From: Ectobius pallidus
Lineage: Eukaryota > Arthropoda > Insecta > Blattodea > Ectobiidae
Assembly (NCBI GenBank): GCA_964059195.1
Contig: CAXKWD010000006.1
Coordinates: 16,826,129-16,890,128, forward strand
Length of the DNA: 64,000 nucleotides
Reading direction: 5' to 3'
Shown here in pieces: positions 21,470 to 34,052 of the stretch. Position 1 is the stretch's first letter. Each line of letters opens with the position of its first letter. The notes beneath the pieces are model-generated. The model had not been told where the DNA came from. It did not search any database and worked only from the letters and a program-made list of their open reading frames with translations. A program made the translations under genes and the position numbers.

Positions 21470-22859
21470 GGGGAGGTTGTAAGCTGTATCTCTGCCATGT
21501 TAAATTATTGATGTTCATGTTCCTTTTTCTCAAAAACCATTTGATCAATTGAAACAAAATTTTGTAGACTTTTAGATCTGTATCTTGTCTTTAAACGTTG
21601 GTTTTTTAAAAGGAATATGTTTGTAAACAAATATGTTATAACTTTTTTTGGAAAATTGAATTTTTCCATTCGGTTTTATTCATTAAAAATGAAATAAATT
21701 TCTTACCATTGAAGATAAATGCATTAAAATACCACCGTTTCTGTATTAATGTAGTTTTAGTAACTGGAACAAAAATCAGATCTCTACTCTTAATAACTCC
21801 CGAGAAAAAGGAACAAATGTGCACACAAAACAAAACGAGAGAAAAAGTACGTTAAAGATAAAATGTACCATAATGTGCTCGAAGTGCATATTCAGGACAA
21901 AACTTGTATGTCGGATGAAACCCTATGGAAGAATGTAGCCCACACTGCTCTCTTCATATTTTCCAAGCTATCTGTATTAGTACCTACATCTGTATTAGTG
22001 CTAAAACCTTGTCCATAGTACAATTGCAGCTCCTTCTCAGTGGGCCTTCGTTGCCGTGTGAGTGGCTTCAAGACGGTTCCCACTGAATTTTTTTCTCGAT
22101 TTTCTAAGGCGTGAGGCCATACGTTTCTGTACATGCTAAAATTTAATGGATACGTTTTTTTTTAACTATAGAAAAGAGCAAAATACCTTATTATTCGAGA
22201 GGCTCCTTCATGCCCCGTCATCTTCCAGGCTTGCCAACCACCGATTATTTTACCTGGGCCCTCCCACCTCAGTTCCACAGGCATCCAGAGCCTCTCGAAC
22301 CCCGGATACTCCGGGAACATTGCGTCATCTGGCCAGGATGCCACAATGCTAAGGTTGAGATAAGTTCTCTCCGAACTGCATTATATAGTTAGATCACTGT
22401 TGCGCACAGTACAAGCGAGGGATATGCAAAAAAAGAAATATCTAATTTTTATGAATATATATTTGGGAAATTATTGTTTTTTGTGTAAGATAACAATTTT
22501 TTGCAACATTCAGTCGGTAGATATGAAAGCATATGCTAAGCTGACTTCCGTGAAAAACATTTTAAAAAATACAGTATATTCAGCTGTAAATTTGTACATA
22601 GCATATTGCGCCATCTACTCAGGGAAACCTAGAACTAAAAGGAAAAGGAATTGGTCCCGTCTGACAGCCGGCAACGTATGAATGGACTTTCATTATTGTG
22701 CCGGCAATCAGCCGGTAACGAGTTAAGGAGATTTACTACGCCATTATGGCCCTTATAGCACAAAACGACTATGTAACATGTAAATTATACTTAATTCAAT
22801 TGAAATATACAATAAACCGAAAATCCACATTTTTGATCAAATGTGCTTACAACCTCCCC
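21470..22859 (-). mobile_element. TTAA-flanked non-autonomous DNA transposon, full copy (unit 2, 1390 bp)
   Basis: The termini are a perfect 15-bp inverted repeat, GGGGAGGTTGTAAGC and GCTTACAACCTCCCC, each bordered by TTAA (21466-21469 and 22860-22863). A TTAA target is shared by the piggyBac and Kolobok superfamilies. The interior carries a short transposase-derived frame on the minus strand (21892-22134) that favours a Kolobok/Mutator-like origin. Sequence just outside the TTAA (CATTATGATTG left, CATTATTGATTG as complement right) is also similar, so the true ends could lie further out. Non-autonomous, with no complete transposase. Confidence 0.8.
21892..22134 (-). pseudogene. Mutator/Kolobok-like transposase fragment (unit 2)
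   Basis: Identical protein to the unit 1 fragment, here inside a full-length TTAA element. Confidence 0.62.
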
Positions 22860-22863
22860 TTAA

Positions 22864-23609
22864 ACACAATCAATAATGCAACAGAGAAGGCAGGGATTAA
22901 TATGATATAAGAAACAATGTGAATGTGAAAACAGTGAAGTGAAAGTTTCAATTTTGATTTTCACTCACAAATATTTACAAACTAACAAACAAAGTGATCC
23001 TGTGGGACTGATTCTACAAAAAAACCACTCTCTAATGCCATAGCCAGGCGTAAAGCTTGTTTTAAAAGTGTTGTAGGCTACGTCAGAAAAATAAAACTCA
23101 TCATGTCGTTGTACAATTGTATCTCCAAGAGAGAATAACAGGCCTGCGTCACGTGTCTCACACAGCCATAGCTAAGAACTTGTTATGACTGTTATGAGGA
23201 GCCCATCAGATACAGCACGCCCGAGTAATTATACAGTAGATAGAAGTATTGTGTTCAGGAATATTAATAATCCTCTGAACTGCACACCTCAAGTGTATTG
23301 AGAAAAACATATTATTATGTACACAGAGAATAGGCAACGATTTCATTTACTTTTACTAAGAGCTACATGCTTGTTTGTTATGATTATGTTGTGCGGTTGC
23401 AGGAGTTGTTTACATGCATGGAAATGTTGCATCTATTTATATTTCATATTACATTTCGTAAAATATGTCAACGACTTTGACCAACATGGAAACAGAAACT
23501 GACACTCTACCCGAATCACAGCATCATAGTGTACATAGAGGAAGTATTGCGTTTATAAGACGAGTTTTTTATATAAATACACGATTTGAGTCCCAGATTC
23601 AAAAAATCT
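22864..23609. other. Right flank of the TTAA element in long units, no gene recognised
   Basis: Repeated at 28568-29313 and 32092-32837. Two short plus-strand frames (23317-23502 and 23465-23710, the latter running across the array junction) show no family motif. In unit 5 the sequence continues into unique DNA, which identifies this as the original flank. Confidence 0.6.
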
Positions 23610-24583
23610 CCCACCTCAGTTCCACAGGCATCCAGAGCCTCTCGAACCCCGGATACTCCGGGAACATTGCGTCATCTGGCCAGGATGCCACAATGCTAAG
23701 GTTGAGATAAGTTCTCTCCGAACTGCATTATATAGTTAGATCACTGTTGCGCACAGTACAAGCGAGGGATATGCAAAAAAAGAAATATCTAATTTTTATG
23801 AATATATATTTGGGAAATTATTGTTTTTTGTGTAAGATAACAATTTTTTGCAACATTCAGTCGGTAGATATGAAAGCATATGCTAATTAAAAATGCGAAT
23901 TAAAAATAAATGTACCGTATTTAGATTTATTTCGTATTTCTTATTTTTATAATTAATTCCCCAAATATTAAGAATATAGGTCTACATATAGCCTACTTTT
24001 AAAAATGGGATGTAAAATTACGGGTTCGTAATTTTTTTAGACATTTTACAGGTCCTCGGTTTCAAAAACGTTGAGAAACGCTGCATTTATTATTAGAATA
24101 TTACGGTTTTGGTTCTCCACATTGCCATGTCTCTTTCTCAGAATCAATTAATTTTACTCTGCACAACATTTTTAGTGAATTAATTTAATTTAAGTTTATA
24201 CAAACATTACTTACGTGGGAGTAAACATAGCTTTCCTCTGGATCGGAGATTCTGGTTTTAAATCCGGCCGAGGTTGGTATTCCTCCAGGAGGGAGTAAAA
24301 TAGTCCGCACCATGGCACCAGCCCAAATTAAAGCTCCTGGACCAGATGTTCTTACATCAGAGAGATCTGGTATCTGTCATCCCGCTCTCTGCAGGAGAAT
24401 AAGTGTAACCAAACTAGTTCCAGGTAATGAATCGACCTTGAGGAGGCTCTAACGCTACTGGGTGTGGTACGTATATTTCATAAATCTGCGTGCTCTATTA
24501 AAAAATAACGAAATTGGCTTCGTCTATTTTCTCATTTAGTCAAAATGAACATGGTTGCTGGCCAAAAACAGCTAAGTGATCAA

Positions 24584-24628
<45 letters not shown>

Positions 24629-24928
24629 TAAAACTAAACTCCGTGGCACTACATCCCTGAAGGGACTTCGCCTACCACCAGACCGCTGCGACATCTACCA
24701 TAGGCAGATGACAGGATTGGAGGGCATGTGGTCAGCATACCGACACCCACGGCCGTTAATGGTGGTTTCCATGACCGGAGCCGCTACTTCTCTATCAAGT
24801 AGCTCCTCAATTTGAATCACGAAGCTGAGTGCACCACTCCCAGAAGAAAAATCCAAGGAGGTACCGGGGATCGAACCCGGGCCGACGGATCTGTAATCAG
24901 CGACGCTAATCACAAGAACACGCCGGCA
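24584..24928 (-). mobile_element. tRNA-derived SINE, array unit 3
   Basis: Copy of the unit 1 SINE; tail one triplet longer than unit 1. Confidence 0.88.
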
Positions 24929-24993
24929 ATTATTACAATTACTATCATTATTACAATCATGTTATTATTATTATTCATTATGATTGCCGTTAA

Positions 24994-26063
24994 GGGGAGG
25001 TTGTAAGCTGTATCTCTGCCATGTTAAATTATTGATGTTCATGTTCCTTTTTCTCAAAAACCATTTGATCAATTGAAACAAAATTTTGTAGACTTTTAGA
25101 TCTGTATCTTGTCTTTAAACGTTGGTTTTTTAAAAGGAATATGTTTGTAAACAAATATGTTATAACTTTTTTTGGAAAATTGAATTTTTCCATTCGGTTT
25201 TATTCATTAAAAATGAAATAAATTTCTTACCATTGAAGATAAATGCATTAAAAAACCACCGTTTCTGTATTAATGTAGTTTTAGTAACTGGAACAAAAAT
25301 CAGATCTCTACTCTTAATAACTCCCGAGAAAAAGGAACAAATGTGCACAAAAAACAAAACGAGAGAAAAAGTACGTTAAAGATAAAATGTACCATAATGT
25401 GCTCGAAGTGCATATTCAGGACAAAACTTGTATGTCGGATGAAACCCTATGGAAGAATGTAGCCCACACTGCTCTCTTCATATTTTCCAAGCTATCTGTA
25501 TTAGTACCTACATCTGTATTAGTGCTAAAACCTTGTCCATAGTACAATTGCAGCTCCTTCTCAGTGGGCCTTCGTTGCCGTGTGAGTGGCTTCAAGACGG
25601 TTCCCACTGAATTTTTTTCTCGATTTTCTAAGGCGTGAGGCCATACGTTTCTGTACATGCTAAAATTTAATGGATACGTTTTTTTTTAACTATAGAAAAG
25701 AGCAAAATACCTTATTATTCGAGAGGCTCCTTCATGCCCCGTCATCTTCCAGGCTTGCCAACCACCGATTATTTTACCTGGGCCCTCCCACCTCAGTTCC
25801 ACAGGCATCCAGAGCCTCTCGAACCCCGGATACTCCGGGAACATTGCGTCATCTGGCCAGGATGCCACAATGCTAAGGTTGAGATAAGTTCTCTCCGAAC
25901 TGCATTATATAGTTAGATCACTGTTGCGCACAGTACAAGCGAGGGATATGCAAAAAAAGAAATATCTAATTTTTATGAATATATATTTGGGAAATTATTG
26001 TTTTTTGTGTAAGATAACAATTTTTTGCAACATTCAGTCGGTAGATATGAAAGCATATGCTAA
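24994..26063 (-). mobile_element. TTAA-flanked transposon, truncated copy (unit 3)
   Basis: Same truncation and junction as in unit 1. Confidence 0.85.
25416..25658 (-). pseudogene. Mutator/Kolobok-like transposase fragment (unit 3)
   Basis: Identical protein to the unit 1 fragment. Confidence 0.62.
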
Positions 26064-26760
26064 TTAAAAATGCGAATTAAAAATAAATGTACCGTATTTA
26101 GATTTATTTCGTATTTCTTATTTTTATAATTAATTCCCCAACTATTAAGAATATAGGTCTACATATAGCCTACTTTTAAAAATGGGATGTAAAATTACGG
26201 GTTCGTAATTTTTTTAGACATTTTACAGGTCCTCGGTTTCAAAAACGTTGAGAAACGCTGCATTTATTATTAGAATATTACGGTTTTGGTTCTCCACATT
26301 GCCATGTCTCTTTCTCAGAATCAATTAATTTTACTCTGCACAACATTTTTAGTGAATTAATTTAATTTAAGTTTATACAAACATTACTTACGTGGGAGTA
26401 AACATAGCTTTCCTCTGGATCGGAGATTCTGGTTTTAAATCCGGCCGAGGTTGGTATTCCTCCAGGAGGGAGTAAAATAGTCCGCACCATGGCACCAGCC
26501 CAAATTAAAGCTCCTGGACCAGATGTTCTTACATCAGAGAGATCTGGTATCTGTCATCCCGCTCTCTGCAGGAGAATAAGTGTAACCAAACTAGTTCCAG
26601 GTAATGAATCGACCTTGAGGAGGCTCTAACGCTACTGGGTGTGGTACGTATATTTCATAAATCTGCGTGCTCTATTAAAAAATAACGAAATTGGCTTCGT
26701 CTATTTTCTCATTTAGTCAAAATGAACATGGTTGCTGGCCAAAAACAGCTAAGTGATCAA

Positions 26761-26808
<48 letters not shown>

Positions 26809-27108
26809 TAAAACTAAACTCCGTGGCACTACATCCCTGAAGGGACTTCGCCTACCACCAGACCGCTGCGACATCTACCATAGGCAGATGACAGGATTGG
26901 AGGGCATGTGGTCAGCATACCGACACCCACGGCCGTTAATGGTGGTTTCCATGACCGGAGCCGCTACTTCTCTATCAAGTAGCTCCTCAATTTGAATCAC
27001 GAAGCTGAGTGCACCACTCCCAGAAGAAAAATCCAAGGAGGTACCGGGGATCGAACCCGGGCCGACGGATCTGTAATCAGCGACGCTAATCACAAGAACA
27101 CGCCGGCA
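26761..27108 (-). mobile_element. tRNA-derived SINE, array unit 4
   Basis: Copy of the unit 2 SINE with the same tail length. Confidence 0.88.
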
Positions 27109-27173
27109 ATTATTACAATTACTATCATTATTACAATCATGTTATTATTATTATTCATTATGATTGCCGTTAA

Positions 27174-28563
27174 GGGGAGGTTGTAAGCTGTATCTCTGCC
27201 ATGTTAAATTATTGATGTTCATGTTCCTTTTTCTCAAAAACCATTTGATCAATTGAAACAAAATTTTGTAGACTTTTAGATCTGTATCTTGTCTTTAAAC
27301 GTTGGTTTTTTAAAAGGAATATGTTTGTAAACAAATATGTTATAACTTTTTTTGGAAAATTGAATTTTTCCATTCGGTTTTATTCATTAAAAATGAAATA
27401 AATTTCTTACCATTGAAGATAAATGCATTAAAATACCACCGTTTCTGTATTAATGTAGTTTTAGTAACTGGAACAAAAATCAGATCTCTACTCTTAATAA
27501 CTCCCGAGAAAAAGGAACAAATGTGCACACAAAACAAAACGAGAGAAAAAGTACGTTAAAGATAAAATGTACCATAATGTGCTCGAAGTGCATATTCAGG
27601 ACAAAACTTGTATGTCGGATGAAACCCTATGGAAGAATGTAGCCCACACTGCTCTCTTCATATTTTCCAAGCTATCTGTATTAGTACCTACATCTGTATT
27701 AGTGCTAAAACCTTGTCCATAGTACAATTGCAGCTCCTTCTCAGTGGGCCTTCGTTGCCGTGTGAGTGGCTTCAAGACGGTTCCCACTGAATTTTTTTCT
27801 CGATTTTCTAAGGCGTGAGGCCATACGTTTCTGTACATGCTAAAATTTAATGGATACGTTTTTTTTTAACTATAGAAAAGAGCAAAATACCTTATTATTC
27901 GAGAGGCTCCTTCATGCCCCGTCATCTTCCAGGCTTGCCAACCACCGATTATTTTACCTGGGCCCTCCCACCTCAGTTCCACAGGCATCCAGAGCCTCTC
28001 GAACCCCGGATACTCCGGGAACATTGCGTCATCTGGCCAGGATGCCACAATGCTAAGGTTGAGATAAGTTCTCTCCGAACTGCATTATATAGTTAGATCA
28101 CTGTTGCGCACAGTACAAGCGAGGGATATGCAAAAAAAGAAATATCTAATTTTTATGAATATATATTTGGGAAATTATTGTTTTTTGTGTAAGATAACAA
28201 TTTTTTGCAACATTCAGTCGGTAGATATGAAAGCATATGCTAAGCTGACTTCCGTGAAAAACATTTTAAAAAATACAGTATATTCAGCTGTAAATTTGTA
28301 CATAGCATATTGCGCCATCTACTCAGGGAAACCTAGAACTAAAAGGAAAAGGAATTGGTCCCGTCTGACAGCCGGCAACGTATGAATGGACTTTCATTAT
28401 TGTGCCGGCAATCAGCCGGTAACGAGTTAAGGAGATTTACTACGCCATTATGGCCCTTATAGCACAAAACGACTATGTAACATGTAAATTATACTTAATT
28501 CAATTGAAATATACAATAAACCGAAAATCCACATTTTTGATCAAATGTGCTTACAACCTCCCC
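27174..28563 (-). mobile_element. TTAA-flanked transposon, full copy (unit 4)
   Basis: Same ends, TTAA borders and interior as the unit 2 copy. Confidence 0.8.
27596..27838 (-). pseudogene. Mutator/Kolobok-like transposase fragment (unit 4)
   Basis: Identical protein to the unit 1 fragment. Confidence 0.62.
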
Positions 28564-30287
28564 TTAAACACAATCAATAATGCAACAGAGAAGGCAGGGA
28601 TTAATATGATATAAGAAACAATGTGAATGTGAAAACAGTGAAGTGAAAGTTTCAATTTTGATTTTCACTCACAAATATTTACAAACTAACAAACAAAGTG
28701 ATCCTGTGGGACTGATTCTACAAAAAAACCACTCTCTAATGCCATAGCCAGGCGTAAAGCTTGTTTTAAAAGTGTTGTAGGCTACGTCAGAAAAATAAAA
28801 CTCATCATGTCGTTGTACAATTGTATCTCCAAGAGAGAATAACAGGCCTGCGTCACGTGTCTCACACAGCCATAGCTAAGAACTTGTTATGACTGTTATG
28901 AGGAGCCCATCAGATACAGCACGCCCGAGTAATTATACAGTAGATAGAAGTATTGTGTTCAGGAATATTAATAATCCTCTGAACTGCACACCTCAAGTGT
29001 ATTGAGAAAAACATATTATTATGTACACAGAGAATAGGCAACGATTTCATTTACTTTTACTAAGAGCTACATGCTTGTTTGTTATGATTATGTTGTGCGG
29101 TTGCAGGAGTTGTTTACATGCATGGAAATGTTGCATCTATTTATATTTCATATTACATTTCGTAAAATATGTCAACGACTTTGACCAACATGGAAACAGA
29201 AACTGACACTCTACCCGAATCACAGCATCATAGTGTACATAGAGGAAGTATTGCGTTTATAAGACGAGTTTTTTATATAAATACACGATTTGAGTCCCAG
29301 ATTCAAAAAATCTCCCACCTCAGTTCCACAGGCATCCAGAGCCTCTCGAACCCCGGATACTCCGGGAACATTGCGTCATCTGGCCAGGATGCCACAATGC
29401 TAAGGTTGAGATAAGTTCTCTCCGAACTGCATTATATAGTTAGATCACTGTTGCGCACAGTACAAGCGAGGGATATGCAAAAAAAGAAATATCTAATTTT
29501 TATGAATATATATTTGGGAAATTATTGTTTTTTGTGTAAGATAACAATTTTTTGCAACATTCAGTCGGTAGATATGAAAGCATATGCTAATTAAAAATGC
29601 GAATTAAAAATAAATGTACCGTATTTAGATTTATTTCGTATTTCTTATTTTTATAATTAATTCCCCAAATATTAAGAATATAGGTCTACATATAGCCTAC
29701 TTTTAAAAATGGGATGTAAAATTACGGGTTCGTAATTTTTTTAGACATTTTACAGGTCCTCGGTTTCAAAAACGTTGAGAAACGCTGCATTTATTATTAG
29801 AATATTACGGTTTTGGTTCTCCACATTGCCATGTCTCTTTCTCAGAATCAATTAATTTTACTCTGCACAACATTTTTAGTGAATTAATTTAATTTAAGTT
29901 TATACAAACATTACTTACGTGGGAGTAAACATAGCTTTCCTCTGGATCGGAGATTCTGGTTTTAAATCCGGCCGAGGTTGGTATTCCTCCAGGAGGGAGT
30001 AAAATAGTCCGCACCATGGCACCAGCCCAAATTAAAGCTCCTGGACCAGATGTTCTTACATCAGAGAGATCTGGTATCTGTCATCCCGCTCTCTGCAGGA
30101 GAATAAGTGTAACCAAACTAGTTCCAGGTAATGAATCGACCTTGAGGAGGCTCTAACGCTACTGGGTGTGGTACGTATATTTCATAAATCTGCGTGCTCT
30201 ATTAAAAAATAACGAAATTGGCTTCGTCTATTTTCTCATTTAGTCAAAATGAACATGGTTGCTGGCCAAAAACAGCTAAGTGATCAA

Positions 30288-30332
<45 letters not shown>

Positions 30333-30632
30333 TAAAACTAAACTCCGTGGCACTACATCCCTGAAGGGACTTCGCCTACCACCAGACCGCTGCGACATCT
30401 ACCATAGGCAGATGACAGGATTGGAGGGCATGTGGTCAGCATACCGACACCCACGGCCGTTAATGGTGGTTTCCATGACCGGAGCCGCTACTTCTCTATC
30501 AAGTAGCTCCTCAATTTGAATCACGAAGCTGAGTGCACCACTCCCAGAAGAAAAATCCAAGGAGGTACCGGGGATCGAACCCGGGCCGACGGATCTGTAA
30601 TCAGCGACGCTAATCACAAGAACACGCCGGCA
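30288..30632 (-). mobile_element. tRNA-derived SINE, array unit 5
   Basis: Copy with a tail length equal to unit 3. Confidence 0.88.
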
Positions 30633-30697
30633 ATTATTACAATTACTATCATTATTACAATCATGTTATTATTATTATTCATTATGATTGCCGTTAA

Positions 30698-32087
30698 GGG
30701 GAGGTTGTAAGCTGTATCTCTGCCATGTTAAATTATTGATGTTCATGTTCCTTTTTCTCAAAAACCATTTGATCAATTGAAACAAAATTTTGTAGACTTT
30801 TAGATCTGTATCTTGTCTTTAAACGTTGGTTTTTTAAAAGGAATATGTTTGTAAACAAATATGTTATAACTTTTTTTGGAAAATTGAATTTTTCCATTCG
30901 GTTTTATTCATTAAAAATGAAATAAATTTCTTACCATTGAAGATAAATGCATTAAAAAACCACCGTTTCTGTATTAATGTAGTTTTAGTAACTGGAACAA
31001 AAATCAGATCTCTACTCTTAATAACTCCCGAGAAAAAGGAACAAATGTGCACACAAAACAAAACGAGAGAAAAAGTACGTTAAAGATAAAATGTACCATA
31101 ATGTGCTCGAAGTGCATATTCAGGACAAAACTTGTATGTCGGATGAAACCCTATGGAAGAATGTAGCCCACACTGCTCTCTTCATATTTTCCAAGCTATC
31201 TGTATTAGTACCTACATCTGTATTAGTGCTAAAACCTTGTCCATAGTACAATTGCAGCTCCTTCTCAGTGGGCCTTCGTTGCCGTGTGAGTGGCTTCAAG
31301 ACGGTTCCCACTGAATTTTTTTCTCGATTTTCTAAGGCGTGAGGCCATACGTTTCTGTACATGCTAAAATTTAATGGATACGTTTTTTTTTAACTATAGA
31401 AAAGAGCAAAATACCTTATTATTCGAGAGGCTCCTTCATGCCCCGTCATCTTCCAGGCTTGCCAACCACCGATTATTTTACCTGGGCCCTCCCACCTCAG
31501 TTCCACAGGCATCCAGAGCCTCTCGAACCCCGGATACTCCGGGAACATTGCGTCATCTGGCCAGGATGCCACAATGCTAAGGTTGAGATAAGTTCTCTCC
31601 GAACTGCATTATATAGTTAGATCACTGTTGCGCACAGTACAAGCGAGGGATATGCAAAAAAAGAAATATCTAATTTTTATGAATATATATTTGGGAAATT
31701 ATTGTTTTTTGTGTAAGATAACAATTTTTTGCAACATTCAGTCGGTAGATATGAAAGCATATGCTAAGCTGACTTCCGTGAAAAACATTTTAAAAAATAC
31801 AGTATATTCAGCTGTAAATTTGTACATAGCATATTGCGCCATCTACTCAGGGAAACCTAGAACTAAAAGGAAAAGGAATTGGTCCCGTCTGACAGCCGGC
31901 AACGTATGAATGGACTTTCATTATTGTGCCGGCAATCAGCCGGTAACGAGTTAAGGAGATTTACTACGCCATTATGGCCCTTATAGCACAAAACGACTAT
32001 GTAACATGTAAATTATACTTAATTCAATTGAAATATACAATAAACCGAAAATCCACATTTTTGATCAAATGTGCTTACAACCTCCCC
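30698..32087 (-). mobile_element. TTAA-flanked transposon, full copy (unit 5)
   Basis: Same ends, with TTAA at 30694-30697 and 32088-32091. This is the copy next to the unique right flank of the array. Confidence 0.8.
31120..31362 (-). pseudogene. Mutator/Kolobok-like transposase fragment (unit 5)
   Basis: Identical protein to the unit 1 fragment. Confidence 0.62.
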
Positions 32088-33039
32088 TTAAACACAATCA
32101 ATAATGCAACAGAGAAGGCAGGGATTAATATGATATAAGAAACAATGTGAATGTGAAAACAGTGAAGTGAAAGTTTCAATTTTGATTTTCACTCACAAAT
32201 ATTTACAAACTAACAAACAAAGTGATCCTGTGGGACTGATTCTACAAAAAAACCACTCTCTAATGCCATAGCCAGGCGTAAAGCTTGTTTTAAAAGTGTT
32301 GTAGGCTACGTCAGAAAAATAAAACTCATCATGTCGTTGTACAATTGTATCTCCAAGAGAGAATAACAGGCCTGCGTCACGTGTCTCACACAGCCATAGC
32401 TAAGAACTTGTTATGACTGTTATGAGGAGCCCATCAGATACAGCACGCCCGAGTAATTATACAGTAGATAGAAGTATTGTGTTCAGGAATATTAATAATC
32501 CTCTGAACTGCACACCTCAAGTGTATTGAGAAAAACATATTATTATGTACACAGAGAATAGGCAACGATTTCATTTACTTTTACTAAGAGCTACATGCTT
32601 GTTTGTTATGATTATGTTGTGCGGTTGCAGGAGTTGTTTACATGCATGGAAATGTTGCATCTATTTATATTTCATATTACATTTCGTAAAATATGTCAAC
32701 GACTTTGACCAACATGGAAACAGAAACTGACACTCTACCCGAATCACAGCATCATAGTGTACATAGAGGAAGTATTGCGTTTATAAGACGAGTTTTTTAT
32801 ATAAATACACGATTTGAGTCCCAGATTCAAAAAATCTTATTTTAAGAAAGATGTCTGTGTACGTGTGAATAGCATAGCTCGAGAATGAAATATCGTATAA
32901 AACGAAATTTTACAATTAGCTTAGATCTTCTTGACGATGTTACAAGACCACTGACGATCTTTAGGTCTACTAGGCTATTAGTTTACGATATTCTCGGAAG
33001 CGGCCTTGAGTTTTTTTATTAACTTTTGGTAAATGAATC

Positions 33040-34052
33040 TCTCTATACATGAGGCTTTGTCCTGACTGACTGACTTTAATGACTGACAGAGAATAAACGT
33101 AGAGCCTAAACTATAATAGGTAGAGACTTGGAATTTTGACATAACCTTCATTTCATAATTTAAGTGCTCACTAAGAAAGGATTTTAAACATTTTTATTTT
33201 AAATGCCAAAAATCAAATGTTTTTGAGTATACTACGATTTTACACAGAATTATCAAATCCAAATCAAATTCCATATACAGTTCTCATGACAACAGTGTAT
33301 TGTTGGCAGTGGTCACAGATAGCTTTGGAAATAAATGGTACGGGACTCTGAGAAATTAGAGAAGCTATTGATAGAATTTGTTGTTGTAAATATTGAAGAA
33401 TGAAATCCACGAAAATAATGCACAAATGTAAAATAAGTTGTCGTATTGGGGGGATAGCTTAATCCAGCTGTCACAATCTGAGTGTGTATCAACGAGTAAG
33501 TTATGCAATATCAGAAGTCTGTAAAAAATAAAATTTACTGATACGTTATTCATAGCTGTTTGCTTTGTATTTTTAGTTGTGAAATATGGATGTTTATCAT
33601 AGGCCCTAAGCTTGTAAAAGGAGACAAAATAAGATGGAACATTTTTAGTCCTATGCGCGCAGTATATTATTATATCTCTGGTTTTGGGGAGGAAAGTATG
33701 AAAGTGGTATTGAATTTCATTTTGATTTTATCCCCAAAACGGTTGTATGGTAACATGAGAGTGAGAAATAAAACATTCCGAAAAATCAGAATTTCTGTTT
33801 CTTCTTATTTCAATCCCTCCCAGGCATGGTGTGTAGAAGCAATGGGGTGCAAAATTCTACATCCTCTATGAGCCACAAAAGCTATATCAAGAGTTTTCTG
33901 ATGGAATATTTTGAGTGTGATAAGTCGTTCTTCCTCATTTCAAGTTCTACATACCTATTTAAGGAGCTAGAGTTTGAAAATTGAAAGTCCTTCATAAATT
34001 AATTTCGAATGCCAAAATAAAAATCCGAATGACGCCGGGCCTTTTGAGCTCG
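33040..34052 (+). mobile_element. Helitron-like element, degenerate copy
   Basis: From about 33240 the sequence matches 35935-36756 and 36960-37791: shared ATGACAACAGTGTATTGTT, TATCAGAAGTC, TTTATCATAGGCC, GGGGAGGAAAGTATGAAAG and CGGTTGTATGGTAACATGAGA. It ends GACGCCGGGCCTTTTGAGCTCG, a decayed form of the CTAG end of the other copies. The left boundary is uncertain. No Rep or helicase coding is present. Confidence 0.6.

Larger units (their letters stand above)
20369..23895 (+). repeat. Tandem array unit 2 (long type, 3527 bp)
   Basis: Carries the full TTAA element and its right flank to 23609, then jumps back into the element interior (23608-23886) and reaches the same filler junction. Type-S markers: CCCCAACTATT near 20433, ATTAAAATACC near 21723 and GCACACAAAAC near 21821. 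Confidence 0.95.
23896..26072 (+). repeat. Tandem array unit 3 (short type, 2177 bp)
   Basis: Same as unit 1, with all three type-A markers, differing by one ATT triplet as far as I compared. Confidence 0.95.
26073..29599 (+). repeat. Tandem array unit 4 (long type, 3527 bp)
   Basis: Same as unit 2, with all three type-S markers and the same two internal junctions. It lies 5704 bp after unit 2. Confidence 0.95.
29600..32837 (+). repeat. Tandem array unit 5 (terminal, 3238 bp, mosaic)
   Basis: Runs through the full TTAA element and right flank, then leaves the array at 32837 into unique DNA. Its first two markers are type A (CCCCAAATATT, ATTAAAAAACC) and its third is type S (GCACACAAAAC near 31050), so it switches type between about 30957 and 31052. 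Confidence 0.95.
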
